From: Kocuria rosea
Lineage (GTDB): Bacteria; Actinomycetota; Actinomycetes; Actinomycetales; Micrococcaceae
Length of the DNA: 64,000 nt
NCBI RefSeq assembly: GCF_023715525.1
Contig: NZ_JAMBOG010000009.1
Location: 1-64,000, forward strand
Direction: 5' to 3'
The translations under genes and the position numbers were made by a program. This document shows, piece after piece, positions 43,934 to 53,223 of this stretch. Within the stretch, counting starts at the first letter, position 1. Every line of letters starts with the position of its first letter. The notes below the pieces were generated by a model. The model had not been told where the DNA came from. It searched no databases and saw only the letters and a program-made list of their open reading frames with translations.

Positions 43934-46114
43934 ATGATCCCCACGAAGCACGGTCCTGCCCTGCGCGCGGCCCTCGCCGCCGGTGTCCTCGCCTCGTCCG
44001 TCCTGGTCCTCCCGGTGGCACACGCCGACGGGGCCGCCGTTCCCCGGGCCACCGTCCCCGTCGCCGGGACCGCCCCGGAGCCGGCCGCCGACCCGGAGCC
44101 CTCGCCCGCCGGGGACGCCCCGGACCAGGACGTGGACCTGCTCTACTTCAACGACTACCACGGCCGGCTGGCCTCCGACCCCGTGCTCTTCGCGGGCGCG
44201 GTCGAGCAGCTGCGGGCCGAGGACCCGGACGGCACGCTGCTGCTGTCGGGCGGCGACAACGTGGGCGCCTCCGAGTACGTCTCGGCGGTGCAGGACGACA
44301 ACCCCACCCTGGACGTGCTCGACGCGCTCGCGCTGGACGCCTCGGCCGTCGGCAACCACGAGTTCGACCAGGGCGTCGCCGACCTCACCGGCCGGATCGA
44401 GGAGCGCGCCGGCTTCCCGTACCTCGCGGCCAACGTCTTCGGGGCCGACGGCGAGCTGGTCACCGAGGCCTCCGCGACGTTCGAGGTCGACGGCGTGAGC
44501 ATCGGCGTGGTCGGGGCCGTCACCCAGCAGACCGCCACCCTCGTCTCCCCCGGCATGATCGAGGGCATCACCTTCGGCGACCCCGTCGAGGCGGTCAACG
44601 CCGAGGCGCAGCGGCTCGCGGCGGACGGCGCCGACGTCGTCGTGGCCCTCTACCACGAGGGCGCCGCCAGCGCCGCCGGGGCCCTGGGCGACCGGCTGGC
44701 CACCGACACCTCCGCGACCGTCGACGTGGTGCTCAACGCCCACACCCACCAGGTCTACGACGAGGCCGTCGACACGGACGGTGACGGCGACCTCGACCGC
44801 GCCGTGCTGCAGGCCGGCTCCTACGGGGGTCACCTCGGGCGGGTCTCGTTCAGCTACGACGAGGCCGCCGACGACGTCGACCTGACCGCCGAGGTGCTCG
44901 CCGTCGACGAGACCGTCACCGCGACCGAGGAGGAGCTGATCGCCCGGTACCCCCGCGTCGCGGAGGCCGCCTCGATCGTGGAGCAGGCCGAGGCGTTCGC
45001 CGTGGAGCGGGGGAAGACCCCGGTCGGCGAGATCACCGGGGACATCACCACCGCGTACGGGATGCGCGACGGGGTGGCGTCCCGCGACGACCGCAGCGCG
45101 GAGTCCAGCCTGGGCAACCTGGTCGCCGAGTCCATCCGCGACACCCTGGACGAGTCCGACGGGGTGCAGATCGGCGTGATCAACCCCGGCGGCCTGCGCG
45201 CCGACCTGCTCTACGCCGACGATCCCACCCAGGTCATCGACGGCGACCGGGACGGCGTGGTCACGGAGTCCGAGGCCAACCAGGTGCTGCCCTTTGCCAA
45301 CAACCTCAACACCATCACGCTGACCGGCGAGCAGTTCGAGCAGGTGCTGGAGCAGCAGTGGCAGCCCGCCGGCGCCTCGCGGCCCTACCTGCAGCTGGGG
45401 CTGTCCGAGAACGTGGGCTACACCTTCGACGCGTCGCGGCCCGCCGGGGACCGGATCACCTCCATCACGATCGACGGGCAGCCCTACGACCCCGCCGGGT
45501 CCTACGTGGTCGGCTCCGTGTCCTTCCTCGTGGCGGGCGGCGACAACTTCACCGCGTTCACCGAGGGCACCGGCTTCACCGACACCGGCCGGATCGACCG
45601 CGACGCCTGGATGGAGTACCTCTCCGCGCACGCCCCGCTGGCGCCGGGGTTCGACCGCCGCTCCGTGTCGATCGCGGGCGCGGCCGCGGACGGCTGCACC
45701 GTGAGCTTCGCCGTCTCGGCGCTCGACATGACCTCCCTGGGCGCCCCGGACAACACCGTGCTGTCCGTGCGCGCCGGCTCCCCGCAGGGCCCCGAGCTCG
45801 GCACCGCCGCCGTGGTGGACGGCGCGGCGTCCGTCTCGGTCGACACCACCGGGCCGGCCGAGGACGACGCCGTGTGGCTCGTGGCCGCCCCCTCCGGCAC
45901 GCAGGTCCGCGTCCCGGAGCCGGTGCTCGCGCTCGCGGACGGCTGCGCCGCGCCCCCCACGTCGACCCCGACCGAGCCGACCGGGCAGCCCGCCGGGCCG
46001 CAGGAGCCCGGCAAGGGCGCCGGCGAGCACCCCCGCCAGGGCGAGCCCGGCCGCGGCGTGTGGCAGCACGGCTCCGCTCGTGCCCACGAGGTCCTGCGGC
46101 GCCTCTTCGGCTGA
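43934..46114 (+). CDS. Secreted 5'-nucleotidase/2',3'-cyclic phosphodiesterase family enzyme
   Basis: A 726-residue exported metallophosphatase. A signal peptide (ALRAALAAGVLASSVLVLPV, cut after AHA) precedes the metallophosphoesterase domain with FNDYHGRL, LLSGGDN, VGNHEFDQG and the AHTHQ histidine pair. The 5'-nucleotidase C-terminal domain (about 380-560) contains INPGGLRAD and VSFLVAGGDNFTAF. ATG 43934 has GGAGG eight bases upstream. There is no LPXTG anchor. The last 25 residues (EPGRGVWQHGSARAHEVLR then RLFG) are shared with the next gene's product. It probably scavenges phosphate and nucleosides. Confidence 0.9.
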   Translation: MIPTKHGPALRAALAAGVLASSVLVLPVAHADGAAVPRATVPVAGTAPEPAADPEPSPAGDAPDQDVDLLYFNDYHGRLASDPVLFAGAVEQLRAEDPDGTLLLSGGDNVGASEYVSAVQDDNPTLDVLDALALDASAVGNHEFDQGVADLTGRIEERAGFPYLAANVFGADGELVTEASATFEVDGVSIGVVGAVTQQTATLVSPGMIEGITFGDPVEAVNAEAQRLAADGADVVVALYHEGAASAAGALGDRLATDTSATVDVVLNAHTHQVYDEAVDTDGDGDLDRAVLQAGSYGGHLGRVSFSYDEAADDVDLTAEVLAVDETVTATEEELIARYPRVAEAASIVEQAEAFAVERGKTPVGEITGDITTAYGMRDGVASRDDRSAESSLGNLVAESIRDTLDESDGVQIGVINPGGLRADLLYADDPTQVIDGDRDGVVTESEANQVLPFANNLNTITLTGEQFEQVLEQQWQPAGASRPYLQLGLSENVGYTFDASRPAGDRITSITIDGQPYDPAGSYVVGSVSFLVAGGDNFTAFTEGTGFTDTGRIDRDAWMEYLSAHAPLAPGFDRRSVSIAGAAADGCTVSFAVSALDMTSLGAPDNTVLSVRAGSPQGPELGTAAVVDGAASVSVDTTGPAEDDAVWLVAAPSGTQVRVPEPVLALADGCAAPPTSTPTEPTGQPAGPQEPGKGAGEHPRQGEPGRGVWQHGSARAHEVLRRLFG

Positions 46115-46186
46115 CCCCTCCCGGCCGCTGATCCTCCTCCCCGAGATCCGCCTCCTCCCCAAGACATGCGAAGGACACCTTCTGCC

Positions 46187-48199
46187 GTGAAGAAGATCTT
46201 CTCCCTTCCCCTGAGCGGGGGCGCCGCGGCCGCGCTGCTGGCCGCCCCGCTGACCGTGCCCGTCCACGCCGCCCCGGACGGGTCCGCCGCCCCGGCGCAG
46301 AGCCTGCCGATCCGGCAGATCCAGGGCACCGGGGAGGCCTCCCCCGTGGCCGGGCGGACCGTGACCACCCGCGGCGTCGTCACCGCGGTCTACGCCACGG
46401 GCGGGCTCAACGGCTGGTACCTCCAGACCCCCGGCACCGGCGGAGCCCTGGACCCCGCCGTCCACGACGGCTCCGACGGGGTGTTCGTGCACGCGCCGGG
46501 CGCCGTGTCCGGCGTGCGGCCCGGCCAGTACGTGGAGGTCACGGGCACCGTCTCCGAGCACTACGGCCAGACCCAGATCAGCGTGCGCCCCGAGGGCCTG
46601 CGGACCCTGGACGAGACCGTCGAGGCCGTCGGGCCCGCCGCCGTCGGGTGGCCCGCGGACGAGGCCGAGCGCGAGGACCTCGAGGGCATGCTCCTCGACC
46701 CCGCCGGCGACTTCGTTATCACCGACAACCACGACGCCCACCGCTACGGCGAGCTGGGCCTGGCCGCCGGCACGACCCCGCTGGTGCATCCCACCGCGGT
46801 GGGCGCGCCCGGCTCCGCGGAGGCCCTCGGCCAGGCCGCCGACAACGAGGCCCGCGGCGTCCTGCTCGACGACGGCGCCACCACCGACTACGGCAACTTC
46901 GCCAACGCCTTGGTCCCGCTGCCGCACCTCTCCCGCGAGACCCCGATGCGCGTCGGCGCGGCCGTGGACTTCGTCCGTCCGGTGGTGCTCGGCTGGTCCT
47001 TCGGCGAGTGGCGTCTCCAGCCGACCACCCACCTCACGGGGGCCGACGCCGAGGACGTCCCGGTCGTGGCCGAGAACACCCGCACCGCCTCCCCCGAGGA
47101 CGTCGGCGGGGACGTCCAGATCGCCACGTTTAACGTGCTCAACTACTTCACCACCACGGGCGACGAGCTGGCCGGCTGCACCTATTACGGGGACCGTGCC
47201 GGCGACCCGGTCTCCGTGCGCGGGGGCTGCGACGCCCGCGGCGCGGCCGAGCAGGAGGACCTGGAGCGCCAGCAGGCGAAGATCGTCGCCGCGATCAACG
47301 CCCTCGGCGCCGAGGTGGTCTCCCTCGAGGAGATCGAGAACTCCGCCAGGTTCGGCCGGGACCGGGACCAGGCGCTGTCCGACCTGGTGGACGCCCTCAA
47401 CGCCGCCGCAGGCGCCGAGGTGTGGGCCTACGCCCCCTCCCCGGCCGAGCGCCCGGCCCTCCAGGACGAGGACGTGATCCGGACCGCGTTCATCTACAAG
47501 CCGGCCGCGCTCGAGCTCGTGGGCGAGTCCGTGGTCCTGCAGGACGAGGAGAACTTCGACAACGCCCGCGAGCCGCTGGCCCAGACCTTCCGGCCCGTGC
47601 GGGGGACCCCGGCCGACGACTTCACGGTGATCGTCAACCACTTCAAGTCCAAGGGCTCCGCCCCCGCCTCCGGGCCCAACGCCGACGCCGGGGACGGTGC
47701 CGGCGGCTGGAACGCCGACCGCACCGCGCAGGCGCGGGCGCTCGTGGCCTTCGCGGAGGAGCTGAAGACCTCCCGGCGCACGGACAAGGTCCTCCTCGCC
47801 GGCGACTTCAACTCCTACGACCAGGAGGACCCGATCCGGGTGCTGCACGAGGCCGGCTACACCGGGCTCGCACCCGAGGACCAGTACCCCTACGCCTTCG
47901 GGGGCATGGTCGGCTCGCTCGACCACGTGCTGGCCTCCCCCGCGGCCCTCGAGACCGTGACCGGCTCCAACGTGTGGGAGATCAACGCGCACGAGTCCGT
48001 GGGCTTCGAGTACAGCCGGCACAACCACAACGCGGTCGAGCTCTACGCGGCCGACCCGTACCGGGCCTCCGACCACAACCCGGAGGTCGTGGGCCTGCAG
48101 CTGGGCCGGGAGTACCCCGTTCGGGGTGAGACCGGCCGGGGCGTGCGGGAGCACGGCAGCGAGCGCGCCCGCGAGGTGCTGGAGCGCCTCTTCGGCTGA
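46187..48199 (+). CDS. Secreted endonuclease/exonuclease/phosphatase-family nuclease (ExeM/NucH type)
   Basis: A 670-residue exported nuclease. The signal peptide ends near PVHA (about residue 28). An OB-fold-like nucleic-acid-binding region (about 45-130, VTTRGVVTAVY) precedes the EEP domain (about 310-630) with IATFNVLNYF, VVSLEEIEN, VNHFKSKGS, LLAGDFNSYD and SDHNPEVVG. GTG 46187 is preferred to ATG 46166 because AAGGA lies 11 bases before it. The C-terminal tail GVREHGSERAREVLERLFG matches the tail of the preceding gene. It should degrade extracellular DNA and supply nucleotides to the 5'-nucleotidase. Confidence 0.88.
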   Translation: MKKIFSLPLSGGAAAALLAAPLTVPVHAAPDGSAAPAQSLPIRQIQGTGEASPVAGRTVTTRGVVTAVYATGGLNGWYLQTPGTGGALDPAVHDGSDGVFVHAPGAVSGVRPGQYVEVTGTVSEHYGQTQISVRPEGLRTLDETVEAVGPAAVGWPADEAEREDLEGMLLDPAGDFVITDNHDAHRYGELGLAAGTTPLVHPTAVGAPGSAEALGQAADNEARGVLLDDGATTDYGNFANALVPLPHLSRETPMRVGAAVDFVRPVVLGWSFGEWRLQPTTHLTGADAEDVPVVAENTRTASPEDVGGDVQIATFNVLNYFTTTGDELAGCTYYGDRAGDPVSVRGGCDARGAAEQEDLERQQAKIVAAINALGAEVVSLEEIENSARFGRDRDQALSDLVDALNAAAGAEVWAYAPSPAERPALQDEDVIRTAFIYKPAALELVGESVVLQDEENFDNAREPLAQTFRPVRGTPADDFTVIVNHFKSKGSAPASGPNADAGDGAGGWNADRTAQARALVAFAEELKTSRRTDKVLLAGDFNSYDQEDPIRVLHEAGYTGLAPEDQYPYAFGGMVGSLDHVLASPAALETVTGSNVWEINAHESVGFEYSRHNHNAVELYAADPYRASDHNPEVVGLQLGREYPVRGETGRGVREHGSERAREVLERLFG

Positions 48200-48222
48200 G
48201 CCCTCCCGTCCAGGACCGGCGC

Positions 48223-48270
48223 GCGGCCCGCCGGGGAACCATGCACGAACGCGGTTCCCCGGCGGGCCGC
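48223..48270. terminator. Strong hairpin between convergent genes
   Basis: Eighteen-base perfect arms (48223-48240, 48253-48270) enclose a 12-base loop between the nuclease and the FAD/NAD(P)-binding gene. Confidence 0.85.
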
Positions 48271-48290
48271 AGGGCGTCCGGCGGGTGCGG

Positions 48291-50255
48291 TCAGCCGGCG
48301 GCGGGGCCGGGCGCGAGGACGGCGGCGGCGACCCGGTCGGCGTCCGCGAGCGTGCGGGCCCCCAGCTCCGCCGACGAGCCGGCCTCGGCGGCGATCGCCA
48401 CGCCCCACTGCACGGCCGACAGCTGCAGGCCGAGCACAAAGACGCCGGGCTCGACGCCGCCGTCGACCCGCACGGCCCGGTACGGGGGCGCGCTGACGTC
48501 GAGGCCGGTGGAGGGCACGGTGGCGACCCCGTCGACCGTGGCCATGGCCCGGACCCGGACCAGCCCCTCCCGGTGCATCGAGGTCAGCAGCGGGGAGATG
48601 TTGCGGCGGACGTCGTTGGGCGGGGACATGGCCTCGACCAGGTGGTCGGCGTGCACAGGCGCGTCCTGGACCCAGGGCGAGGTCCCGACGAAGCAGCCGA
48701 GCTCCTCGTCCACGACGAACTGCGGGTCCGGGCCCAGGAACCGGACGATCCCCGCGCGGGCCAGCGCCGCGAGCTGCTGGATCCGCAGCACGGGCGGCCC
48801 GGACGCGAGACCCTCGACGAAGGGCTCGAAGCTACGGCGCAGCTCGTCGGTCCAGGAGGCGTCGTCGATGCCGAGGTCCGCGAGCACCGCCTTGAGCACG
48901 GTGCGGGAGGCGTTGAGGGAGGCGACGGCCATCCGCAGGGGGTCGTCCTCGCCGGCGAGGGCCCCGTGCACGTCCCGGTCGAGGTGGTGCACCACCGCGG
49001 CGGCGTACGCGTCGTGGGAGTCGAAGCTCACGCCCTCGAAGGGGCGGGCGAGACGGGCGGCGTTGATGTGCCGGCCGGGCACCACGGAGGCGGCGACGAG
49101 CCGTTCGGCGCGCGTGGCCCACGGGCCCTCGGGGTGGTCGTCCCCGGAGTCCAGGACCGCGTCGAGGCGCTCGAGGAAGTCCTGCGGGTCGGTCTCGAAG
49201 GCGTCGGGGGACGTGCGCGCCAGCACCGCGTAGTAGTTGTGCAGCGCGTCCTTGCGGATCAGCGGCCAGAGGTCGGCGTCGAAGGACAGCCGGTCCTGCG
49301 TGCGCGCCGCGAGCGCCCGCACCGCCGCCAGGGTGAAGAACCGGGTCTCGACGCCGGACGCGTAGTAGCCCTCGAACTGGCCCCTCGCCCGGTACGGGAG
49401 GCCGCGGCGGGAGCCGGCCACGATGATCGGCTCCCGCCCGGAGGGGTGGTAGCGGTACCGCTCCCCCTCCTGCGTGAAGATCCCGCCGCGGCCCTCGGTC
49501 ACCTGGGCGAGGACGTCGCAAAAGTTCAGCCCGAGGCCGCGCACGAGGACCGTCTCCCCGGCGGGGAGCTCGTCCCAGTGCACGTCGGCGGGCACGGCCG
49601 GCGGCCAGTAGCTGAGCCCGAACTCGGCGGCTCCGTCCACGAGCTCCTTCTGGTCCGGGCGCAGGTCGGCGTCGAGGTGGCCCAGCGCGAGCACCACGGC
49701 GTCCGCGGGGAGGTTCTGTCCTCCGCTGAGCTCGACGTCGTAGCGGTGCCGGGACTGGGCCCGCACGTGCACGCCGACGGCCTCGGCGCGGTGCACGTCC
49801 AGCTGGACCGACGCGGGCAGCGCCTCCTGCAGGGTGCGGAACACCCAGTCGAGGTACACCCCGTACATGCGCCGGGAGGGATACGACTGCGGGGTCATGC
49901 GGGTCAGGTGCGCGGCGTCGTCGGGGTCCACCGTGATCTCACCGGCGACGGCCGCGAGCCGCCACCGCTCGAAGCTCATGCTCCGCAGCGGGGCGAGCGG
50001 GTCCACGCCCAGCACGCCGTCGTCGGCGAGGACCGTGGGGAACACGGACGGGGTGTTCATCAGGTACAGCGGGGACTGGTTGGTCCGCCACACGTGCCCC
50101 GGGCCGGGCGGGAACGGGTCGACCACGTCGATCCGCACCCGGGTGCCCGTCGCCGCCGACCGCGCGGCGAGCCGCTCCACCGCCGACAGCCCGCGCGGGC
50201 CCGCGCCCACCACCACGACCCGCCGCTCCGCCCCTGACCTGCCCGATGCACTCAT
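48291..50255 (-). CDS. FAD/NAD(P)-binding protein (NAD_binding_9-type)
   Basis: A 654-residue flavoprotein-like enzyme. The N-terminal dinucleotide fold reads VVVVGAGPRGLSAVERL. A second Gly-rich segment lies in VLVRGLGLNFCDVLAQ, and a third in FVLGLQLSAVQWGVAIAAEA. Proteins with this long, poorly characterised architecture occur in actinobacteria. The reaction is unknown. ATG 50255 follows TACCCT by seven bases. It is divergent from the S9 peptidase gene across 64 bases. Confidence 0.75.
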   Translation of the reverse strand: MSASGRSGAERRVVVVGAGPRGLSAVERLAARSAATGTRVRIDVVDPFPPGPGHVWRTNQSPLYLMNTPSVFPTVLADDGVLGVDPLAPLRSMSFERWRLAAVAGEITVDPDDAAHLTRMTPQSYPSRRMYGVYLDWVFRTLQEALPASVQLDVHRAEAVGVHVRAQSRHRYDVELSGGQNLPADAVVLALGHLDADLRPDQKELVDGAAEFGLSYWPPAVPADVHWDELPAGETVLVRGLGLNFCDVLAQVTEGRGGIFTQEGERYRYHPSGREPIIVAGSRRGLPYRARGQFEGYYASGVETRFFTLAAVRALAARTQDRLSFDADLWPLIRKDALHNYYAVLARTSPDAFETDPQDFLERLDAVLDSGDDHPEGPWATRAERLVAASVVPGRHINAARLARPFEGVSFDSHDAYAAAVVHHLDRDVHGALAGEDDPLRMAVASLNASRTVLKAVLADLGIDDASWTDELRRSFEPFVEGLASGPPVLRIQQLAALARAGIVRFLGPDPQFVVDEELGCFVGTSPWVQDAPVHADHLVEAMSPPNDVRRNISPLLTSMHREGLVRVRAMATVDGVATVPSTGLDVSAPPYRAVRVDGGVEPGVFVLGLQLSAVQWGVAIAAEAGSSAELGARTLADADRVAAAVLAPGPAAG

Positions 50256-50262
50256 GCCGACC

Positions 50263-50268
50263 AGGGTA
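50263..50268 (-). promoter_or_regulatory. Leaderless -10 box for the FAD/NAD(P) enzyme gene
   Basis: TACCCT, within GATACCCT, ends seven bases before ATG 50255. Confidence 0.45.
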
Positions 50269-50306
50269 TCCACCCCCGCCGGGGCCCGCGGCCGCGCGGA
50301 GCCGCC

Positions 50307-50312
50307 TACGAT
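50307..50312 (+). promoter_or_regulatory. Leaderless -10 box for the S9 peptidase gene
   Basis: TACGAT ends seven bases before ATG 50320. It overlaps the alternative ATG 50311, which argues against that earlier start. Confidence 0.5.
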
Positions 50313-50319
50313 GGCGGAC

Positions 50320-52437
50320 ATGACCGAGACCACGGGGACCGCCGACCGACCGACCGCCGAGCAGCCGCACGACGAGCACCTGTGGCTCGAGGACATCACC
50401 GGCTCCGCCCCGCTGGACTGGGTGGCGCAGCAGAACGCGCGCACGCTCGCGATGCTCGAGGGCCCGCAGCTGCGCCGCCTGGAGGCGGACGTGCTGGAGG
50501 TGATGGACTCGGCGGAGCGCATCCCCATGGTCGCCAAGCACGGGCCGCACTACTACAACTTCTGGCGCGACGCCGAGCACCCGCGCGGCGTCTTCCGCCG
50601 CACCACGTGGGAGTCCTGGATCAGCGAGGACCCGCAGTGGGAGCTGCTGCTCGACGTCGACGCGCTCGCCGCCGAGGAGGGGGTCGAGTGGGTCTGGGGC
50701 GGGGCCCGCCTGCTGCGTCCCCAGTACACCGGCGGGGTGCACCGGCGGATGCTGGTCAGCCTCTCCCCCGACGGCGGCGACGCGAAGCGGGTCCGGGAGT
50801 TCGACCTCGCCGAGAAGCGCTTCGTGCCGGGCGGCTTCGACGTTCCCACCGCCAAGTCCTCCGTCACGTGGGCGGACGCCGACACGCTGCACGTGGGCAC
50901 CGACTTCGGGCCGGGCTCGATGACGACCTCGTCCTACCCCCGCACCGTGCGCGTGCTGCGCCGGGGACAGGAGCTCGCCGAGGCGGAGCAGGTGTTCGAG
51001 GTGGCCGAGGACCACATCCAGGCCGTGCTGGTGCGCGACCACACCCCGGGCTTCGTGCGGGACGTGGCCGTGGACGTCGTCGACTTCTTCTCCTCCCGCA
51101 CCCACCTGGTGCGGGGCGGCCGGCTCGTGCACATCGACGTCCCCGACTCCGTGACCGTGGACCTGCACCGGCAGTGGGTGCTGCTGCGCCCCCAGGAGGA
51201 GCTGGAGCTGGCCGGCGCGGTCCACCCCGCCGGGTCCCTGCTGGCCGCCGACCTCGAGGCCTTCCTGGCCGGGAACCGGTCCGTGACGGCCGTCTTCGTC
51301 CCGGACGGGCGCACGTCCCTGCAGTCCTGGTCGTGGACGGCGGAGCGGCTGGTGCTCAACCTGCTGCGCGACGTCTCCTCGGTGGTCCGGGTCGCCGAGC
51401 CGGGCCCGTGGACGACCTCCGAGCTGCCGGGGGCGCCCGCGCTGCACAGCGTGGACGCCTACGCCGTCGACGACGAGGACCCGGAGGCCGGCAACGACCA
51501 CTGGCTCGTGGCCACCGGCTTCCTCACCCCGACCACCGTCTCCCGCGGGACCCTGCCCGCCGGGGGCCGGCCCGGGGCAGCACCCGCGGTGGCCCGGACG
51601 GCGCCCGCGTTCTTCGACGCCTCGGGGCTGCACGTCGAGCAGCACTTCGCGGTCTCCGAGGACGGGACCCGGGTCCCGTACTTCCAGGTGGGCCCCGCCG
51701 GGCTCGTGCTGGACGGCGCCAACCCCACGCTGCTCTCCGGCTACGGCGGCTTCGAGGTCTCGCGGACCCCCGCCTACTCCGGGGCCCTCGGGCGGTCCTG
51801 GCTGACCCGCACCGACGAGGCCGGCCGGTCCGGGGTCTACGTGCTGGCCAACATCCGCGGCGGCGGCGAGTACGGGCCCGACTGGCACCGGGCCGCGCTG
51901 CGGGAGAACCGGCACCGCGCCTACGAGGACTTCGCGGCGGTCGCCGCGGACCTCCAGGCCCGCGGCGTGTGCTCCCGGGAGACGCTGGCCTGCTCGGGCG
52001 GGTCCAACGGCGGGCTGCTCGTGGGCAACATGCTCACCCGGTGGCCGCACCTGTTCGGGGCGGTCTCCTGCGGGGTGCCCCTGCTGGACATGCGCCGCTA
52101 CACGCGGCTCTCCGCGGGCTACTCCTGGATCGCGGAGTACGGCGACCCGGACGACCCCGAGCAGTGGGAGTTCATCCGCACGTTTTCCCCGTACCACCTG
52201 CTGCGCGAGGGCGAGGACTACCCGCCCGTGCTGTTCTGGACCGCCACGAGCGACGACCGGGTGGGACCCGTGCAGGCGCGCAAGACCGCGGCCCGCATGC
52301 TCGATCTCGGCCACGAGGACGTGTGGTTCTACGAGGCGCTCGAGGGCGGGCACGCGGGCGCCGGGGACAACAAGCAGGCGGCCCGGCTGCACGCGCTCTC
52401 CCACGAGTTCCTCTGGCGGATGCTGCACCGGGGCTGA
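50320..52437 (+). CDS. Prolyl oligopeptidase-family S9 serine peptidase
   Basis: A 705-residue cytoplasmic peptidase without a signal peptide. A beta-propeller (about 75-410) precedes the alpha/beta-hydrolase domain. The triad is the Ser of CSGGSNGGLLVGN, the Asp in FWTATSDDRVGPV and the His of EGGHAGAGDN. NIRGGGEYGPDWHRAAL is a family signature. ATG 50320 is set by TACGAT seven bases upstream; ATG 50311 would overlap that hexamer. The stop faces the GerW-like gene 19 bases away. Confidence 0.92.
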   Translation: MTETTGTADRPTAEQPHDEHLWLEDITGSAPLDWVAQQNARTLAMLEGPQLRRLEADVLEVMDSAERIPMVAKHGPHYYNFWRDAEHPRGVFRRTTWESWISEDPQWELLLDVDALAAEEGVEWVWGGARLLRPQYTGGVHRRMLVSLSPDGGDAKRVREFDLAEKRFVPGGFDVPTAKSSVTWADADTLHVGTDFGPGSMTTSSYPRTVRVLRRGQELAEAEQVFEVAEDHIQAVLVRDHTPGFVRDVAVDVVDFFSSRTHLVRGGRLVHIDVPDSVTVDLHRQWVLLRPQEELELAGAVHPAGSLLAADLEAFLAGNRSVTAVFVPDGRTSLQSWSWTAERLVLNLLRDVSSVVRVAEPGPWTTSELPGAPALHSVDAYAVDDEDPEAGNDHWLVATGFLTPTTVSRGTLPAGGRPGAAPAVARTAPAFFDASGLHVEQHFAVSEDGTRVPYFQVGPAGLVLDGANPTLLSGYGGFEVSRTPAYSGALGRSWLTRTDEAGRSGVYVLANIRGGGEYGPDWHRAALRENRHRAYEDFAAVAADLQARGVCSRETLACSGGSNGGLLVGNMLTRWPHLFGAVSCGVPLLDMRRYTRLSAGYSWIAEYGDPDDPEQWEFIRTFSPYHLLREGEDYPPVLFWTATSDDRVGPVQARKTAARMLDLGHEDVWFYEALEGGHAGAGDNKQAARLHALSHEFLWRMLHRG

Positions 52438-52456
52438 GCGGGCCCGGTGCGGCGGG

Positions 52457-52900
52457 TCAGGGGCGCCGGCCGGTGACCGCCCAGCCCACGGCGGCGGCCG
52501 TGGCGAAAAACGCCAGCCCCAAGGTCAGGGCGAGGCGCCCGACGTCCACCGCGGGTTGCCAGCTCACCGTGGTCCCTGCGACCACGTAGACGCCGGCGGG
52601 CTCGGCGTGGACGCCGAAGCCCAGGCCCGACCCGCCGCCGGAGTTGCGGGGCTGGCTGCCGGAGGCGCTCTGCTCGCCCGCGCCGCCGCCGCCGCCTCCA
52701 CCGCCGCGGACGCGGGCCACGGGGATCACCGTGGCGCCGCCCAGCTCGTAGGCCTCCCCGAAGACGCGGCGCACCGTCACGGCATCGAGGGCCCGCTCGA
52801 GCACCGACCGGTCGGGCACCCCGGCCCGCCAGTCGGAGGTCGCCGCGGGGGTGCCCTCGGGAGTGGTGCGGGAGGTGTCGGGACGGGCGTCGTCGGTCAT
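52457..52900 (-). CDS. GerW/YtfJ-like family protein
   Basis: A 147-residue protein. The central region has the GerW-type pattern VFGEAYELGGATVIPVARVRG, an eight-residue Gly run and GVHAEPAGVYVV, followed by a C-terminal membrane segment (about 122-142). Non-sporulating actinobacteria also carry this family, and its role there is unknown. ATG 52900 follows a GAGGGGG site. Confidence 0.75.
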   Translation of the reverse strand: MTDDARPDTSRTTPEGTPAATSDWRAGVPDRSVLERALDAVTVRRVFGEAYELGGATVIPVARVRGGGGGGGGAGEQSASGSQPRNSGGGSGLGFGVHAEPAGVYVVAGTTVSWQPAVDVGRLALTLGLAFFATAAAVGWAVTGRRP

Positions 52901-53022
52901 GGGATCCCCCTCGGTGCGGACGGAGCGCGGTTCCGCCAGTCTAGGAAGCGCACGGGGCCGGGTCACGGATCGGGGGAGCATTACGCCCGGGCAGCACGGA
53001 GGTCGGGGCGCGGACCGGAAAG

Positions 53023-53056
53023 CACGACGCCCCGGGCCGGGGCCCGGGGCGTCGTG
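53023..53056. terminator. Hairpin after tRNA-Ser(GCT)
   Basis: Sixteen-base arms (53023-53038, 53041-53056) nearly abut, giving a tight loop. It lies seven bases past the 3' end of the minus-strand tRNA. Confidence 0.75.
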
Positions 53057-53062
53057 GAAGCG

Positions 53063-53151
53063 CGGAGACGGGGGGATTTGAACCCCCGGTCGAGTTTAAC
53101 CCCGACCCTTCATTAGCAGTGAAGTCCATTCGGCCGCTCTGGCACGTCTCC
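53063..53151 (-). tRNA. tRNA-Ser (anticodon GCT)
   Basis: Eighty-nine bases on the minus strand. The acceptor is GGAGACG/CGTCTCC with G73. The anticodon stem-loop is CTTCA-CTGCTAA-TGAAG, followed by a long variable arm and T-loop TTCAAAT. The anticodon maps to 53115-53117. Confidence 0.95.
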
Positions 53152-53223
53152 ATCCGTTGTCCGCCGCGCGGACAACACAGGCCAGCTTAAGCGAGGACCG
53201 GGTGCGGGGTCAAAGCCGCGGTC

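Noticed and set aside
43760-48439. A 1,559-residue open frame on the minus strand opposite the two secreted enzymes
   Set aside because: It is repetitive Gly/Val/Arg sequence of the kind GC-rich antisense frames give, and the plus-strand genes have signal peptides, catalytic motifs and ribosome-binding sites.
50311-50319. Upstream ATG as the start of the S9 peptidase
   Set aside because: It overlaps the TACGAT hexamer, while ATG 50320 has leaderless spacing. The two differ by only three residues.
52681-52710. Gly-run repeat region as a microsatellite or regulatory tract
   Set aside because: It encodes an ordinary Gly linker inside the GerW-like protein and has no matching repeat elsewhere.
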